Shown piece by piece: positions 7,716-15,936 of a stretch of DNA of 64,000 nt. Location of the stretch: positions 62,001 through 126,000 of the forward strand of contig CBDBMH010000002.1 of assembly GCA_965207275.1 (NCBI GenBank), in the 5' to 3' direction. This DNA is from Bin22 sp965207275. Lineage in GTDB: Bacteria > Chloroflexota > Dehalococcoidia > Lucifugimonadales > UBA3495. Position 1 is the first letter of the stretch. Each line of letters starts with the position of its first letter. Both the position numbers and the translations under genes were made by a program. Below the pieces are notes generated by a model. That model made no database searches. It saw only the letters and a program-made list of their open reading frames with translations, and had not been told where the DNA came from.

Positions 7716-7767
7716 AATGATTGTAGGCAGCCGCCATCCCGCCTGTCAAGAGAAATGGGAACTGATG

Positions 7768-7776
7768 TGCTATTAT
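7768..7776 (+). promoter_or_regulatory. Extended -10 promoter for the XRE/ImmA-like pair
   Basis: TGCTATTAT at 7768-7776 fits an extended -10 element, 50 bases before the chosen ATG at 7826. No strong -35 is visible, as is common for extended -10 promoters. Confidence 0.45.
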
Positions 7777-7825
7777 TGTTCCCGGATTGGCTCAAGTCAG
7801 ACCAGCCCCGGGAGAGAAACCGCTC

Positions 7826-8194
7826 ATGCCTGAAGCCAGGGAGTACCAGTGGAAGAACATCGGAGACCGGATCAGGGAGGCCCGCATCAAGCTGGGCTTG
7901 ACCCAGGCCCAGCTTGGCAGGCAGGTGGGGGTCAGCTCCCAGACCGTCTGGTCCTGGGAGGCGGGACGGGTCAAGCCCAGGCACGAGCACCTGGAGGAGC
8001 TGGCCTTCCGGTTGGAGGTCAGCCCCGCCTGGATCCTGGGACGGGACGTCCTGGAAGCCGAATTGCTCAAGGAGGCCAGCGTGTCCTTCTACGATGCCAT
8101 CCGGGGCCTGCCCCTGGAGGACGTCGAGACCATCCACAACTTCATCAACTTCGTGCGCCAGGAACGGCGGCGCCGGACGGAGGCGGGAGAATGA
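7826..8194 (+). CDS. XRE-family transcriptional regulator (ImmR/C1-like)
   Basis: 122 residues from the ATG at 7826, which has GGAGAG upstream; the frame could also start at 7787. A canonical HTH_XRE occupies about 12-65: IGDRIREARIKLGLTQAQLG, VSSQTVWSWEAGRVKP, then LEELAFRLEVSPAWILG. The C-terminal 55 residues are helical. Its stop overlaps the start of an ImmA-like gene (GAATGA), the classic arrangement in integrative elements where an ImmR repressor is paired with an anti-repressor protease. Likely the switch repressor of the element, possibly acting at the dyad at 7691. Confidence 0.8.
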   Translation: MPEAREYQWKNIGDRIREARIKLGLTQAQLGRQVGVSSQTVWSWEAGRVKPRHEHLEELAFRLEVSPAWILGRDVLEAELLKEASVSFYDAIRGLPLEDVETIHNFINFVRQERRRRTEAGE

Positions 8195-8640
8195 CCCGGG
8201 CACAGCGAAGGGGAGCCGCCCTGCGGCGCAAGCTGGGTCTGAGCGGGCGGGTGGACGCTGAGGAGGTGGCCAACATCATGGGGTACCGGGTGGAACGGCT
8301 GCCCTTGGTGAAACAGAAGGAAATAGAGGTGGACGGAATCATCTGCGTCGCCGACTCTCTGGGACCCGAGGACAGCCGCTGGTACATCGCCCACTCCCTG
8401 GGGCACAAGGTGATGCACCCGGGCAACCAGCTGTGGGTTTACAGGAACACCCTGCTGGGTTACCGTCACGAGCGGGAGGCCCAGGACTTCGCCCACACCC
8501 TGCTCACCGACGCCGGGGAGGCCGTGAGGGAGGGCCTCACACGCTCCCTGGAGGTGGCGGACTACTTCGGGGTGCCCGAGGAGTTCCTGCGGCTCCAGGC
8601 GCCGCTGGACATCCATGGGGTCTATGGAGCCGCTGAGTAA
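8191..8640 (+). CDS. ImmA/IrrE-like protein with altered metalloprotease motif
   Basis: 149 residues. The ImmA/IrrE fold is visible from VNIMGY-like N-terminal helices (DAEEVANIMGYRVERLP) through the zinc-binding region WYIAHSLGHKVMH and the downstream HEREAQDFAHTLL helix carrying the third metal ligand. Family members have HExxH; here it is HSLGH, so the catalytic glutamate is replaced by serine while both histidines and the downstream glutamate remain. It overlaps the XRE gene by four bases and is probably co-translated with it. In ImmR/ImmA systems the protease destroys the repressor; this protein may have lost cleavage and act only by binding. Confidence 0.78.
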   Translation: MTRAQRRGAALRRKLGLSGRVDAEEVANIMGYRVERLPLVKQKEIEVDGIICVADSLGPEDSRWYIAHSLGHKVMHPGNQLWVYRNTLLGYRHEREAQDFAHTLLTDAGEAVREGLTRSLEVADYFGVPEEFLRLQAPLDIHGVYGAAE

Positions 8641-8939
8641 TAACTTCGTTACCGTTCCAGTCCCAAAATCTGAACTCCGCACCACAGGAAACCAGCGACA
8701 ATCAGGCAGATCATGCCTATTGTAATTGGGTTGGTTGTCGGTAGGCAGTCAACGCCGTTTTGCTAACGTGCTACTTCCTCGCGCGAGGAGAAGCTGATGT
8801 ATTCCTTTATCTGGAAAGCAGGATTATGGGGGGCAAGAGCTCGCTATTCCGAGACATAGGCAACCAAAACGGTTTCCATTTACAATCGATTGAAGAGTTT
8901 CAGCGGACCAGTTTATGAGCGGCTATAAGGGGATATAGG
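8641..8939. other. Intergenic region without a convincing gene
   Basis: About 300 bases between convergent genes. The only notable element is a perfect 14-bp palindrome TCCTCGCGCGAGGA at 8776-8789. Confidence 0.4.
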
Positions 8940-9467
8940 TTAGGGGTCTATGATGCAGCGTTCGTTGAACGACTCCTGGGCTCTCCATTCACCGGCTTGG
9001 GGGTAGTCCTCTCCCCATACTATGACGGAGAAGTTAGATTCCCATAGACGGGCTTCCTCGGCTCTACTCATTTGCTTTTCTTCCGCTTCATGGGGGCCCA
9101 CGCCGTCCGGAAAAGCGATCATGTTGACCACTTCTTCCTGAGCGCAGGTCATAACAGTGCTGGGAACGTCACCGGCGGGAATGGGTAAGGGCGGCGGTGT
9201 GCTTGAGATACCGTCGTGCCAACCGCTGCCGTCCTTCCATTCAAAATCGCCTTTACGTTCATGCTGGAGCTGATTCCCGAATCCCTCATAGGCGTATAGG
9301 AATTCCCTCTCTGGGACACGTAGCCCGCCAGTATGGGCGCCACAAGCCAATAGTAAGGCAAGCAGGACCAACACGACCAGTGGAAGAATAAGCTGAGGGC
9401 AGTTGCCAATGATCAGCTTTCCTCCCCAGAAGGCAATTCCAGGTTGCATCTCGTACCGCTCTTGCAC
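8940..9467 (-). CDS. Predicted lipoprotein, unknown function
   Basis: Up to 175 residues from a GTG at 9467; an ATG at 9449 gives a 169-residue alternative. A hydrophobic segment (LILPLVVLVLLALLL) ends in the lipobox LLAC with Cys about residue 42. The long N-terminal stretch before the hydrophobic core is unusual for a signal peptide and could mean the true start is internal. The mature part is acidic, contains paired cysteines (TCAQE, RCIIDP) and no recognised domain. First of several lipoprotein cargo genes. Confidence 0.6.
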   Translation of the reverse strand: MQERYEMQPGIAFWGGKLIIGNCPQLILPLVVLVLLALLLACGAHTGGLRVPEREFLYAYEGFGNQLQHERKGDFEWKDGSGWHDGISSTPPPLPIPAGDVPSTVMTCAQEEVVNMIAFPDGVGPHEAEEKQMSRAEEARLWESNFSVIVWGEDYPQAGEWRAQESFNERCIIDP

Positions 9468-9530
9468 AACTGCGCCTAATTCAACTATCCACTTGGTCAG
9501 GAACCTGGAACAACAGGGACAGTTGAGTCA

Positions 9531-10070
9531 TCATTCGATGGTCCGAAACGAGCGCACCACCTTAAGCGTCTCCTCCAGCTCCAGATGGCTCCTTACGGCC
9601 CAAAAAATCCTCTTGCCGTCGTGTGTAGTTTCCCATTCCACGGCCACCAGTGGGCCTTGATCTCCCAGGTCGGCCTGTCTTACTTCGGCTTCAAAGCCGC
9701 CCAGGTCTACCATTTCTCCGGTTACATATTCTCCGACATAGACCTTGGTGGAGGGGAACGTGCCTTCCGCCAAAAACTGTGTTATGTGGATATTCTTGTA
9801 GCCGCGGGGCGTATATTTCCGCAGGGCAAAACGCACTCCCTTTACTTCGTTTCCATAGTGTCGGCTATCAAGGAAACTGACGTGAGGGTCCATCTCGTAG
9901 CCGTCCGGGATGTAACTGGGAGCTTGAATGGGGAAGGGAACGTAAGATTGAGCTTCGGCGATGGTTGGGTCCCTGGGAGGCGTAGGGGCCGGCTCACCCG
10001 AGCATGAGAGCAAGCCAACCGAAATCAAAATTGCCGTAACAGTGGATGCAAAAGCCGGAAAGCTAATCAA
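9531..10070 (-). CDS. Lipoprotein with DUF4367-like domain
   Basis: 179 residues. The signal peptide ends in LLSCSG (Cys about 23), followed by a Pro/Thr-rich linker. The remainder begins PIQAPSYIPDGYEMD and ends in EETLKVVRSF, the typical edges of DUF4367-like domains found in bacterial lipoproteins and anti-sigma partners, with WETTHDGKRIFWAV in the core. Located on the outer face of the membrane; function unknown. Its start overlaps the upstream gene's stop by 8 bases, so the two are co-translated. Confidence 0.7.
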   Translation of the reverse strand: MISFPAFASTVTAILISVGLLSCSGEPAPTPPRDPTIAEAQSYVPFPIQAPSYIPDGYEMDPHVSFLDSRHYGNEVKGVRFALRKYTPRGYKNIHITQFLAEGTFPSTKVYVGEYVTGEMVDLGGFEAEVRQADLGDQGPLVAVEWETTHDGKRIFWAVRSHLELEETLKVVRSFRTIE

Positions 10071-10473
10071 TGGACTTTGCTACCTCCTCCGTGGCCTTGT
10101 CGATGGCAGCCCTAGCTCGGGCGCAGCGGTCGATATGGCCCTCCCCCACGCGGGCCCCGAAACCTGTCGGGCAGAAGCAGCAGCCGTCCGGGCCGATCTG
10201 GCCCAAGCCTTCCAGCGCTCCTAACAGGTCTGAAATCACGGAACTGGTCTCGCTAGGCTGGCCTTCCAGTAACTTTCTCAGGGCCCTCAGCTCCAGCAGT
10301 ATCTGCTCCTGCAAGACCAGCGTCGCCATGTCCGACCTGAAGACGGTGCCGTCCCGCCTTCGCACCAGCTCGTTAGCATTGGGGCCCGGAATCTCAGAGC
10401 CGTCGGACAACTCCACCGCCTCCAATAGCAGGGCATCCCGTTCATTCTCCGATGGCCTTAAACGCAGTCTCAT
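10063..10473 (-). CDS. Hypothetical soluble protein coupled to the lipoprotein
   Basis: 136 residues from ATG 10473; an upstream in-frame start at 10563 is possible. The N-terminal half contains VRRRDGTVFRSDMATLVLQE and a helix ILLELRALRKLLEG; the C-terminal half has a cysteine cluster (CCFCPTG, RCARAR). No family recognised. The 8-base overlap with the downstream lipoprotein gene suggests a functional pair. The cysteines could bind a metal (inference). Confidence 0.55.
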   Translation of the reverse strand: MRLRLRPSENERDALLLEAVELSDGSEIPGPNANELVRRRDGTVFRSDMATLVLQEQILLELRALRKLLEGQPSETSSVISDLLGALEGLGQIGPDGCCFCPTGFGARVGEGHIDRCARARAAIDKATEEVAKSID

Positions 10474-10563
10474 AAGTTCAGATCTCTTCTTGGTCCTTCG
10501 ACTCCTGTGAACAGAATTGAAACAGCCGGGGTCAGGGTGGAGCAGGAAACGTAATCCACCCAA

Positions 10564-11269
10564 TGAATCGGAGGAAATCTCTATTTGCCATGTTCCTTAA
10601 GGTCGGAAGCGGCGTGAACCAAACGATATCACCCTCCCTGTACGCCGTCTGTGTTCCCATTCCCAGCAAGCCCCATTTCTGGCCCTTGGGCTTTGCGCTG
10701 TAAATCAGTGCTATTGCCTTAGTTCAATTCGGGTTGGCAATCAATCCCGGGGCTTCAAACTCAGGGTAGGTCAGCCGCATCCCAATCACTACCGCGCACT
10801 GCTCAAGGCGCTGATTGCGGCCGTCCGGAGGGAGGCACCGCAACCCTGAGGGATGGCCGTTCCACCACTCTGCGTACTCGGCACCGACGTACCTGCCGTT
10901 ACGCCGGGAGAAGAATCACCCACAGACACCGAAACGCCCGACCCCGGGAGCTTCGAGCGCATCCTTAAGGAAAGCCATTTATTCATCGCAAAATGGTTGA
11001 CTAAGCCGAGGACTTTGCTGCGGTAAGGACGTAGGATGACCACGAAGATCGCCGCTTGAGCCTCGTTTTAGTTCGACTCGAAATCAGCAATCTCCTGCTC
11101 GCAGTAGGGACTTATCATAGTCGGCAGTCGCAGGTTGGTTATCGATAGCGGGCGGTGGGGTTGCAAACCGTTCTGACCTCTGTTAATCGAATGGGCTTTG
11201 TCCCAGTCTAATTTACCCTTCATCGTCAACCCATTCGACATTCTTTGGAATCAACTCGTGAGTCTGTCC
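10564..11269. other. Intergenic region, no supported gene
   Basis: About 700 bases with many stops in all frames and no ORF with recognisable protein character. It may hold degraded genes; I see no hairpin or repeat that stands out. Confidence 0.4.
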
Positions 11270-11491
11270 TTATACTCCTACGTGAATCAGCACGTACTTT
11301 ACAAAGGTTCCCACTTTTTCAGCGACCGGTCCGTTATTTGAGCCTAGGAGCACATCGGTTTTGACTCTCACTTGATCCCCAGGACGGAACCCCTGATGCA
11401 TCCTTGCCAAAATCCCCTCTCCAATCCGGTTAAGGTTCGCCGCTAATGGTCGGCCCAATAATTCCAGACTCTGTGGACTTCCTCGACCCAA
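11270..11491 (-). CDS. Possible small protein
   Basis: 73 residues, overlapping the end of the upstream gene by 49 bases. The second half (RPGDQVRVKTDVLLGSNNGP then VAEKVGTFVKYVLIHVGV) alternates charged and hydrophobic residues like a small beta-barrel, which makes coding plausible. No family recognised, and the start is uncertain; an internal Met (MHQGFRPG) would remove most of the overlap. Confidence 0.3.
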   Translation of the reverse strand: MGRGSPQSLELLGRPLAANLNRIGEGILARMHQGFRPGDQVRVKTDVLLGSNNGPVAEKVGTFVKYVLIHVGV

Positions 11492-11826
11492 TACGATGCA
11501 CGGGCAGTATCATCGGTGCTGTCTGCATACTTACCCAATGTCTTTGCCTGTTCGAAAAACCCATTCCCAGGTATCCTAAAGTCCCGGCGCACTACCAAGG
11601 CGCTCAATAGCGGCCTCCCTTCACGGTTTTCCAGAGCATCAATTGAATCCAGAATTCTATGAAATTCGTGGGACCTCCCTGATAGCTTAATTAACTCTGC
11701 CAATTCCCCATAGAAGGCCGTTCCTTTGGACCTGGCTGTACTCTTGAGTGCGTCGTAAATGATGTGGAAGGCGTGTTCCTTGTCTACTTCAGTCTGTTCT
11801 TCCATGACATCGAATTCCTCTTCCAC
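11443..11826 (-). CDS. Hypothetical soluble protein
   Basis: 127 residues, acidic N-terminus, then helices AFHIIYDALKSTARSKGTAF and GELAELIKL, followed by RPLLSALVVRRDFRIPGNGFFEQAK and a Trp-rich C-terminus (WVEEVHRVWNYW). The pattern resembles winged-helix or restriction-associated small proteins, but I do not recognise a named family. It may be co-transcribed with the possible small gene at 11270. Confidence 0.55.
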   Translation of the reverse strand: MEEEFDVMEEQTEVDKEHAFHIIYDALKSTARSKGTAFYGELAELIKLSGRSHEFHRILDSIDALENREGRPLLSALVVRRDFRIPGNGFFEQAKTLGKYADSTDDTARASYWVEEVHRVWNYWADH

Positions 11827-12085
11827 TTTCCCATGTGGCTGTTTGCCCTACCTAGCGATACGTTGGCAAATGGTCAAATGGTATCTAGTCGGAACTGAGA
11901 GCTCTTGCTTTGCCCACCAGCTCAGGGGCATCACGAGAACATCGTCCTCTTCGGCCCAAGGCTTGGTGAACTGACCACTGGCTACGTGCAGAGCTGCGCC
12001 TTGCCCATCTGGTCAGGCCGGTCGGCCCTAATGTTCTCCCCAAACTTGTTGCACTTTACGCTATACGGGACTGGCATTGGACCTT

Positions 12086-12763
12086 TCACCGTACCATCCT
12101 TCCTAGGATGGCCTGCTCCGCTTCCTTTCTTGTGAAGGATTTCCCTGACCTGCTGTCCTGCCATTTGCCGTCTGCCGGTTCCATCTTCCCATAGTATGCA
12201 GTCACGATTCCCAGGTAGTAGTTATCGAGAGTGAATCCCCTCGGTACCGGCCTTCCTGGTCCTGCGTTGAACTTGGGGTCCTTCAGATTCTCCAGGAAGA
12301 GCAGGACTTTCTCCCCCGTCGTGTATGTGGGCACCGAGTCATCGTTCCGAACGCTCTGGTTCTCCCTGGCCGAAACTATGCCAGTCTCCACCAGAACGGC
12401 GATTTCTGCCGGGAACGTATCCCTGGGATACAGGGCATCCTCGACCGCGAGCCTAAAGTCCTTGTACTGGTAATAGAATTTAGGCCGAGGTTCGTTGCCC
12501 CCATGCTTAAGTTTTGTACCCAACTCTTCATCCAGGGTACCGATGACCACCGCGTCAGACTCTGCCACCATCTCCTTCAGACTCAAGTTTGGCAGATGGC
12601 CGTGGACTGTGATGACCGAATTGGCGCCCTTTGCCTCAGTCTGAGATGGCGCGGGAGATTCCGGCTTGCCACAGGCCGCAGCCAAGATCAAGGTGAGCAC
12701 AACTAAAGCAGGTAATAGCTGGTGGGGGATACGGCCTTCACTTCCCATCTCCCCGCTGGCCAT
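12086..12763 (-). CDS. Predicted lipoprotein, unknown function
   Basis: 225 residues. The hydrophobic N-terminus LLPALVVLTLILAAACGK supplies a lipobox (AAAC) with Cys about residue 32. The mature domain begins with SVITVHGHLPNLSLKEMVAE and contains ESDAVVIGTLDEE, VEDALYP and TTGEKVLLFLENL, a beta-rich pattern seen in extracellular lipoproteins of uncertain role. Last gene of a minus-strand group from 14520 and overlaps the small membrane ORF upstream by 26 bases. Confidence 0.7.
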   Translation of the reverse strand: MASGEMGSEGRIPHQLLPALVVLTLILAAACGKPESPAPSQTEAKGANSVITVHGHLPNLSLKEMVAESDAVVIGTLDEELGTKLKHGGNEPRPKFYYQYKDFRLAVEDALYPRDTFPAEIAVLVETGIVSARENQSVRNDDSVPTYTTGEKVLLFLENLKDPKFNAGPGRPVPRGFTLDNYYLGIVTAYYGKMEPADGKWQDSRSGKSFTRKEAEQAILGRMVR

Positions 12764-12920
12764 CTACGAACCCGGCGTCCACCAAATCCTCCCTGAGACA
12801 CCGGATTGCCCGAAGAATGATGAGACCAACGATGACGACTACGCCCGAAGGAACGAGAAGGAAGGCGGCGATAATGCCAAGTCCAAAAAGGTCCATGCTG
12901 TGCTCTCCCGGCATGTTCAT
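12738..12920 (-). CDS. Small single-pass membrane protein
   Basis: 60 residues from ATG 12920 (alternative ATG 12914). One long hydrophobic helix (GLGIIAAFLLVPSGVVVIVG then LIILRAI) is followed by a short charged tail. It lies 8 bases after the preceding gene and overlaps the next start, which fits an operon, but there is no clear ribosome binding site. Function unknown. Confidence 0.45.
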   Translation of the reverse strand: MNMPGEHSMDLFGLGIIAAFLLVPSGVVVIVGLIILRAIRCLREDLVDAGFVDGQRGDGK

Positions 12921-12928
12921 GTTGAAAG

Positions 12929-13198
12929 CTACCGCTGCTCCGGATGGTCCCCCCTCTGGAGTTGGGCCCGCCTCAGCTCGATAGCGTCCTCCAGCAACTT
13001 TGACCCCCACCGCTCCAGCACGTCTATGTCGCCCCGCGTAATCGGGTCCGAGACCTTGACCTTGTTCTCGGCGCGGCTCAGTTCCATACGCTCTTCCCCG
13101 GTCGGCCCCCGCTTCCGGGTGACCCACCAGATGCCGAGTAGGACGAGGACGAGTGCGGCAGTCGCCACCAAGATCATGTGAAGCCTCCGAGGGCGCAA
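12929..13198 (-). CDS. Small membrane-anchored hypothetical protein
   Basis: 89 residues. An N-terminal transmembrane helix (ILVATAALVLVLLGIWWV) is followed by a basic stop-transfer TRKRG and a charged helical cytoplasmic tail (ERWGSKLLEDAIELRRAQL). No named family. It abuts the upstream gene (stop at 13199) and sits in a five-gene minus-strand operon of membrane proteins. Confidence 0.6.
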   Translation of the reverse strand: MRPRRLHMILVATAALVLVLLGIWWVTRKRGPTGEERMELSRAENKVKVSDPITRGDIDVLERWGSKLLEDAIELRRAQLQRGDHPEQR

Positions 13199-13522
13199 TC
13201 AACGAAGGGGCTTTGCCTCTATGATAGAAAGATCCACGGAATCAACCCTCGCCTTCCGAATTTGAAGCAGCCCAGCGTCCGAATCCCATTCTGAGCTTTC
13301 TGATACGAACGGCAGATTGAGGTCACAGTCTTCGGGGCGCAGTCGCGGGTCGCTCAGTTCGAAATCCACCTCGACCGCAGCCCTGTTCTCGGATTCTTGG
13401 GTGCGGCCTAAGGGAGTGCCATCGGCCCAAAAGACGGGCGCGGTTTGCTCGCCCACGGCCCCAGGGGCGATTACATTGCCCTGGTGGTCCGGCACTCCCA
13501 GCATATCCAGAGTGAAACCCAT
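13199..13522 (-). CDS. Hypothetical protein
   Basis: 107 residues, mostly beta-like and acidic: GFTLDMLGVPDHQGNVIAPG, PVFWADGTPLGRTQES and a C-terminal VDSVDLSIIEAKPLR. It begins exactly at the stop of the SurA-like gene (one-base overlap), so it is co-translated with it. No family recognised. Confidence 0.55.
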   Translation of the reverse strand: MGFTLDMLGVPDHQGNVIAPGAVGEQTAPVFWADGTPLGRTQESENRAAVEVDFELSDPRLRPEDCDLNLPFVSESSEWDSDAGLLQIRKARVDSVDLSIIEAKPLR

Positions 13523-14520
13523 CAGTATCCGTTTGCCTCCTGCCAGCGGGCTATGTAGGTCTCCCTGACGTCGCCCAGGAATCCCAAGACCCCGTCCAGC
13601 GTCGCCGAGTGGTCCTCACTTTCCAGCACGATGATCTCGGCCTCGGCCAGCACCGCTTCTTCGAACTGGTACCGGAGGGGCGGCTCCCCGTCGTAGTACC
13701 GAGTCCCTACCTCTTTGCCCAAACCCTCATAGAGCTTCTCGGTCGCCATTGAGCGGGCCACCAGTGCGGGGTATATGTTTTCAAAGTAGTGGTCTGCCCC
13801 GACCGACTCAACCCATACCTGATTGTACTCGCTCCACTCGCCGCGTTCGTAAAGGTCGCGCGCCCACTCTATGTTCTCCTCCAGTTCTTCCTCGGTCGCT
13901 TCGTACCCGAGTTCCACGGCCTTTTGATACAGGACGTGGTCCTCTATCAGGCCTGACAAGGCGACGTTATCATCACCCCACTTGAGGCCCAGGTTGTGTA
14001 GAGCTTCCAAGAAGTCAGTGGACTTCTCCGTTTCCTCTCCCATTTCCTGAAACTCTCCGGATGCTATCTGCTCCATTAGTTGAAGATGCTCCACTTTACT
14101 TTGTTGAAGGTGCATCAGTTCTTCCTGCAATTCCCCCAGAGTAATCGACACCCCTCCGGCGGTGGCAACCACCGTGTCGGCCTCGCTGGAGGCGGATGCG
14201 GAAGCCTGCCCGCCCCGGTCCTCGTATGACCAGAAGTTGCCGGCGCCAACTGCCACACCGCCGGTGGCCAGGGCGGCGACCATGAACAGCATAAGCTCCC
14301 GTAGAACCAAGAGGGAAAAGCCTGCTCCCATGATCCAAGTTCCCAGCCTGATTCGTTTGCCGATGTTCATGCGGAGGATGGAGTCCATCGGCCCCAAAAC
14401 CTTTAGCGCCGCCCTGGTCAGCATGAAGAACCCCACCAACAACAGCGCGTAACCTGCGAGCCCGATTGCGCCGGGCAGGACCCATGTAATCACTTGGTCA
14501 AATGCAAAAGTCATTAGCAT
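13522..14520 (-). CDS. Membrane protein with SurA-N-like chaperone domain
   Basis: 332 residues. Three hydrophobic segments in the first 100 residues (LPGAIGLAGYALLLVGFFML, IMGAGFSLLVLRELMLFMVA, GGVAVGAG) are followed by a Ser/Ala linker. The domain from about 115 begins VVATAGGVSITLGELQEEL, then long helices and LIEDHVLYQKAVELGYEATEEE, as in the N-terminal domain of SurA/parvulin-type folding factors. No parvulin isomerase domain is visible, so catalysis is not expected. First gene of a minus-strand operon (14520 to 12086); it may help fold the lipoprotein encoded downstream (inference). Confidence 0.65.
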   Translation of the reverse strand: MLMTFAFDQVITWVLPGAIGLAGYALLLVGFFMLTRAALKVLGPMDSILRMNIGKRIRLGTWIMGAGFSLLVLRELMLFMVAALATGGVAVGAGNFWSYEDRGGQASASASSEADTVVATAGGVSITLGELQEELMHLQQSKVEHLQLMEQIASGEFQEMGEETEKSTDFLEALHNLGLKWGDDNVALSGLIEDHVLYQKAVELGYEATEEELEENIEWARDLYERGEWSEYNQVWVESVGADHYFENIYPALVARSMATEKLYEGLGKEVGTRYYDGEPPLRYQFEEAVLAEAEIIVLESEDHSATLDGVLGFLGDVRETYIARWQEANGY

Positions 14521-14730
14521 CGCTGGCGGGTCCAGGCAACCCTATCCCTTGACCTTATGGGCACCTCAGGCCAGGCGGTCGTCTGACCGTTGCGGCCCTG
14601 TGATACGGACCGCGAGCGGGGAGAGCTTCGAATTGCTTGGTCTGGCTTGCCCCTACTTGCTCATATCCCAAATAGGGTCGTTGACCGTTGACTTCACTAG
14701 AAGCCATTTCAAAAATACCGAATAAGGTTT

Positions 14731-15099
14731 ATGCTCCTGACCAAAGGGAAAGTGTGGGGTGGAACGGTGGAGCAGGAATTGAGCGATGCCCAATGGAAAC
14801 TGATACAGCCTTGGTTGCCAGCGCCTAAGCGGAGGGGGCGTCCCAGAGCCGATGACCGGCGCACCATCAATGGTGTCTTGTATGTGTTGCGCACGGGCTG
14901 CCGCTGGCAGGACCTTCCGGGAGAGTACGGCAGTTCCGTGACTTGCTGGCGACGACTGAACCAGTGGCAGGAACAAGGGGTCTGGGAAGATATCTGGCGG
15001 ACTCTGCTGGGCACTCTGGATGCCCAAGGTAGGCTGGAATGGGAACGGGCCCACCTGGATGCCACTTTCGCCCCAGCCAAAAAGGGGGAGACCAGGTAG
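14731..15099 (+). CDS. IS5-family transposase, N-terminal ORF (DUF4096-type)
   Basis: 122 residues. The domain ELSDAQWKLIQPWLP, GRPRADDRRTINGVLYVLRT, GCRWQDLPGEYG and the HLDAT strand with the first catalytic Asp mark the first half of the transposase. It ends AKKGETR-stop. The sequence GCCAAAAAGGGGGAG at 15070-15084 is a good -1 slippery site (A AAG GGG), allowing continuation into the second ORF. Confidence 0.85.
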   Translation: MLLTKGKVWGGTVEQELSDAQWKLIQPWLPAPKRRGRPRADDRRTINGVLYVLRTGCRWQDLPGEYGSSVTCWRRLNQWQEQGVWEDIWRTLLGTLDAQGRLEWERAHLDATFAPAKKGETR

Positions 15100-15554
15100 G
15101 ACTGACCCGCAAGGGCAAGGGCACCAAACTGATGCTGGTGGTAGACAACCAGGGAACCCCTCTGGGAGCCTTGGTGGCCAGCGCCCAGCGGGCGGAGATC
15201 ACTCTGGCCGAGGCTACCTTGGCAACGGTGAGGGTACCGCGGGCCAGGGGACGACCCCGCAGTCGTCCCGGGGAACTGGTAGCCGACCGAGGCTACGATT
15301 CTCGAGCATTCCGAAACCGGTTGCGGCGGAGGGGAATCAAGCCTTGCATCCCGGAACGACGTGGCAAAAGGCCGCGACCGGGCCGGAAAGCTCAGGTGTC
15401 CAACTACCGCCATCGGTGGGTAGTCGAACGGACCTTCGCCTGGTTGCACAACTTTCGTCGGCTGGTAGTTCGATACGAGAGAAAAGCGCATCTCTATTTC
15501 GGCTTCGTCCTGCTGGCCTTTGTAATCCTGCTCACTAATCGAATTTTGAAATAG
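15039..15554 (+). CDS. IS5-family transposase, C-terminal DDE ORF
   Basis: Annotated as the -1 frame; the functional part starts near 15080 after frameshifting rather than at the ATG of 15039. It contains GTKLMLVVDNQGTPLG, the second acidic motif LVADRGYDSRAFRNRLRRRG, and the C-terminal YRHRWVVERTFAWLHNFRRL with the catalytic Glu. Fused with the upstream ORF this gives a transposase of about 274 residues, normal for the family. Confidence 0.85.
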   Translation: MGTGPPGCHFRPSQKGGDQVGLTRKGKGTKLMLVVDNQGTPLGALVASAQRAEITLAEATLATVRVPRARGRPRSRPGELVADRGYDSRAFRNRLRRRGIKPCIPERRGKRPRPGRKAQVSNYRHRWVVERTFAWLHNFRRLVVRYERKAHLYFGFVLLAFVILLTNRILK

Positions 15555-15561
15555 CTTCTAG

Positions 15562-15936
15562 AGCAATGGAAGCACGGCAGTCCTCTTTTCGGTCGTACCC
15601 CTGTGCTTATGTGGCAACGAGGTCATGAGTGGCTGATCAGAGCTGCCAATACCGGAGAAAATCCAGCTCTCGGAACACTTTATAGTGCGTGGGGAACCAG
15701 TCGGCGCCTATGCGTTGACCTTCGGGCAAGGAACTATCGGGGATGCCATTCTGGACATGTACTAATTCCCACTCGGTCATGTCAAAGTCGTCGGGTATCT
15801 CCATTCTGAAGTTGAACCTCTGCTAATGTTGTGAAAGGCAACATAGCCACGGTTCCTTAGAATCCTCTGAACAAGTTGGAATAATTATGACAAAATAAGG
15901 TGAACCGGGCAAGGAACTATAGAGGATGGTAATTCG
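15562..15936. other. Intergenic region with a duplicated 15-mer
   Basis: No convincing gene. CGGGCAAGGAACTAT occurs at 15723-15737 and again at 15906-15920, just before the transposase relic. This may trace an insertion event or a lost copy of the same element. Confidence 0.4.

Larger units (their letters stand above)
14701..15557 (+). mobile_element. IS5-family insertion sequence (IS427-like organisation)
   Basis: About 857 bp. The left end AAGCCATTTCAAAA matches the reverse complement of the right end AAGCTATTTCAAAA with one difference. Each end is flanked by CTAG (14697-14700 and 15558-15561), consistent with a 4-bp target duplication. Inside are two overlapping ORFs in a -1 relation, characteristic of IS5-family members with programmed frameshifting. 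The element looks intact and inserted in an intergenic region next to the lipoprotein operon. Confidence 0.85.

Noticed and set aside
10789..11043. 84-residue minus-strand ORF in the 10.5-11.3 kb gap
   Set aside because: Ser/Gly-rich without predicted structure, no start signal, and no relation to neighbours.
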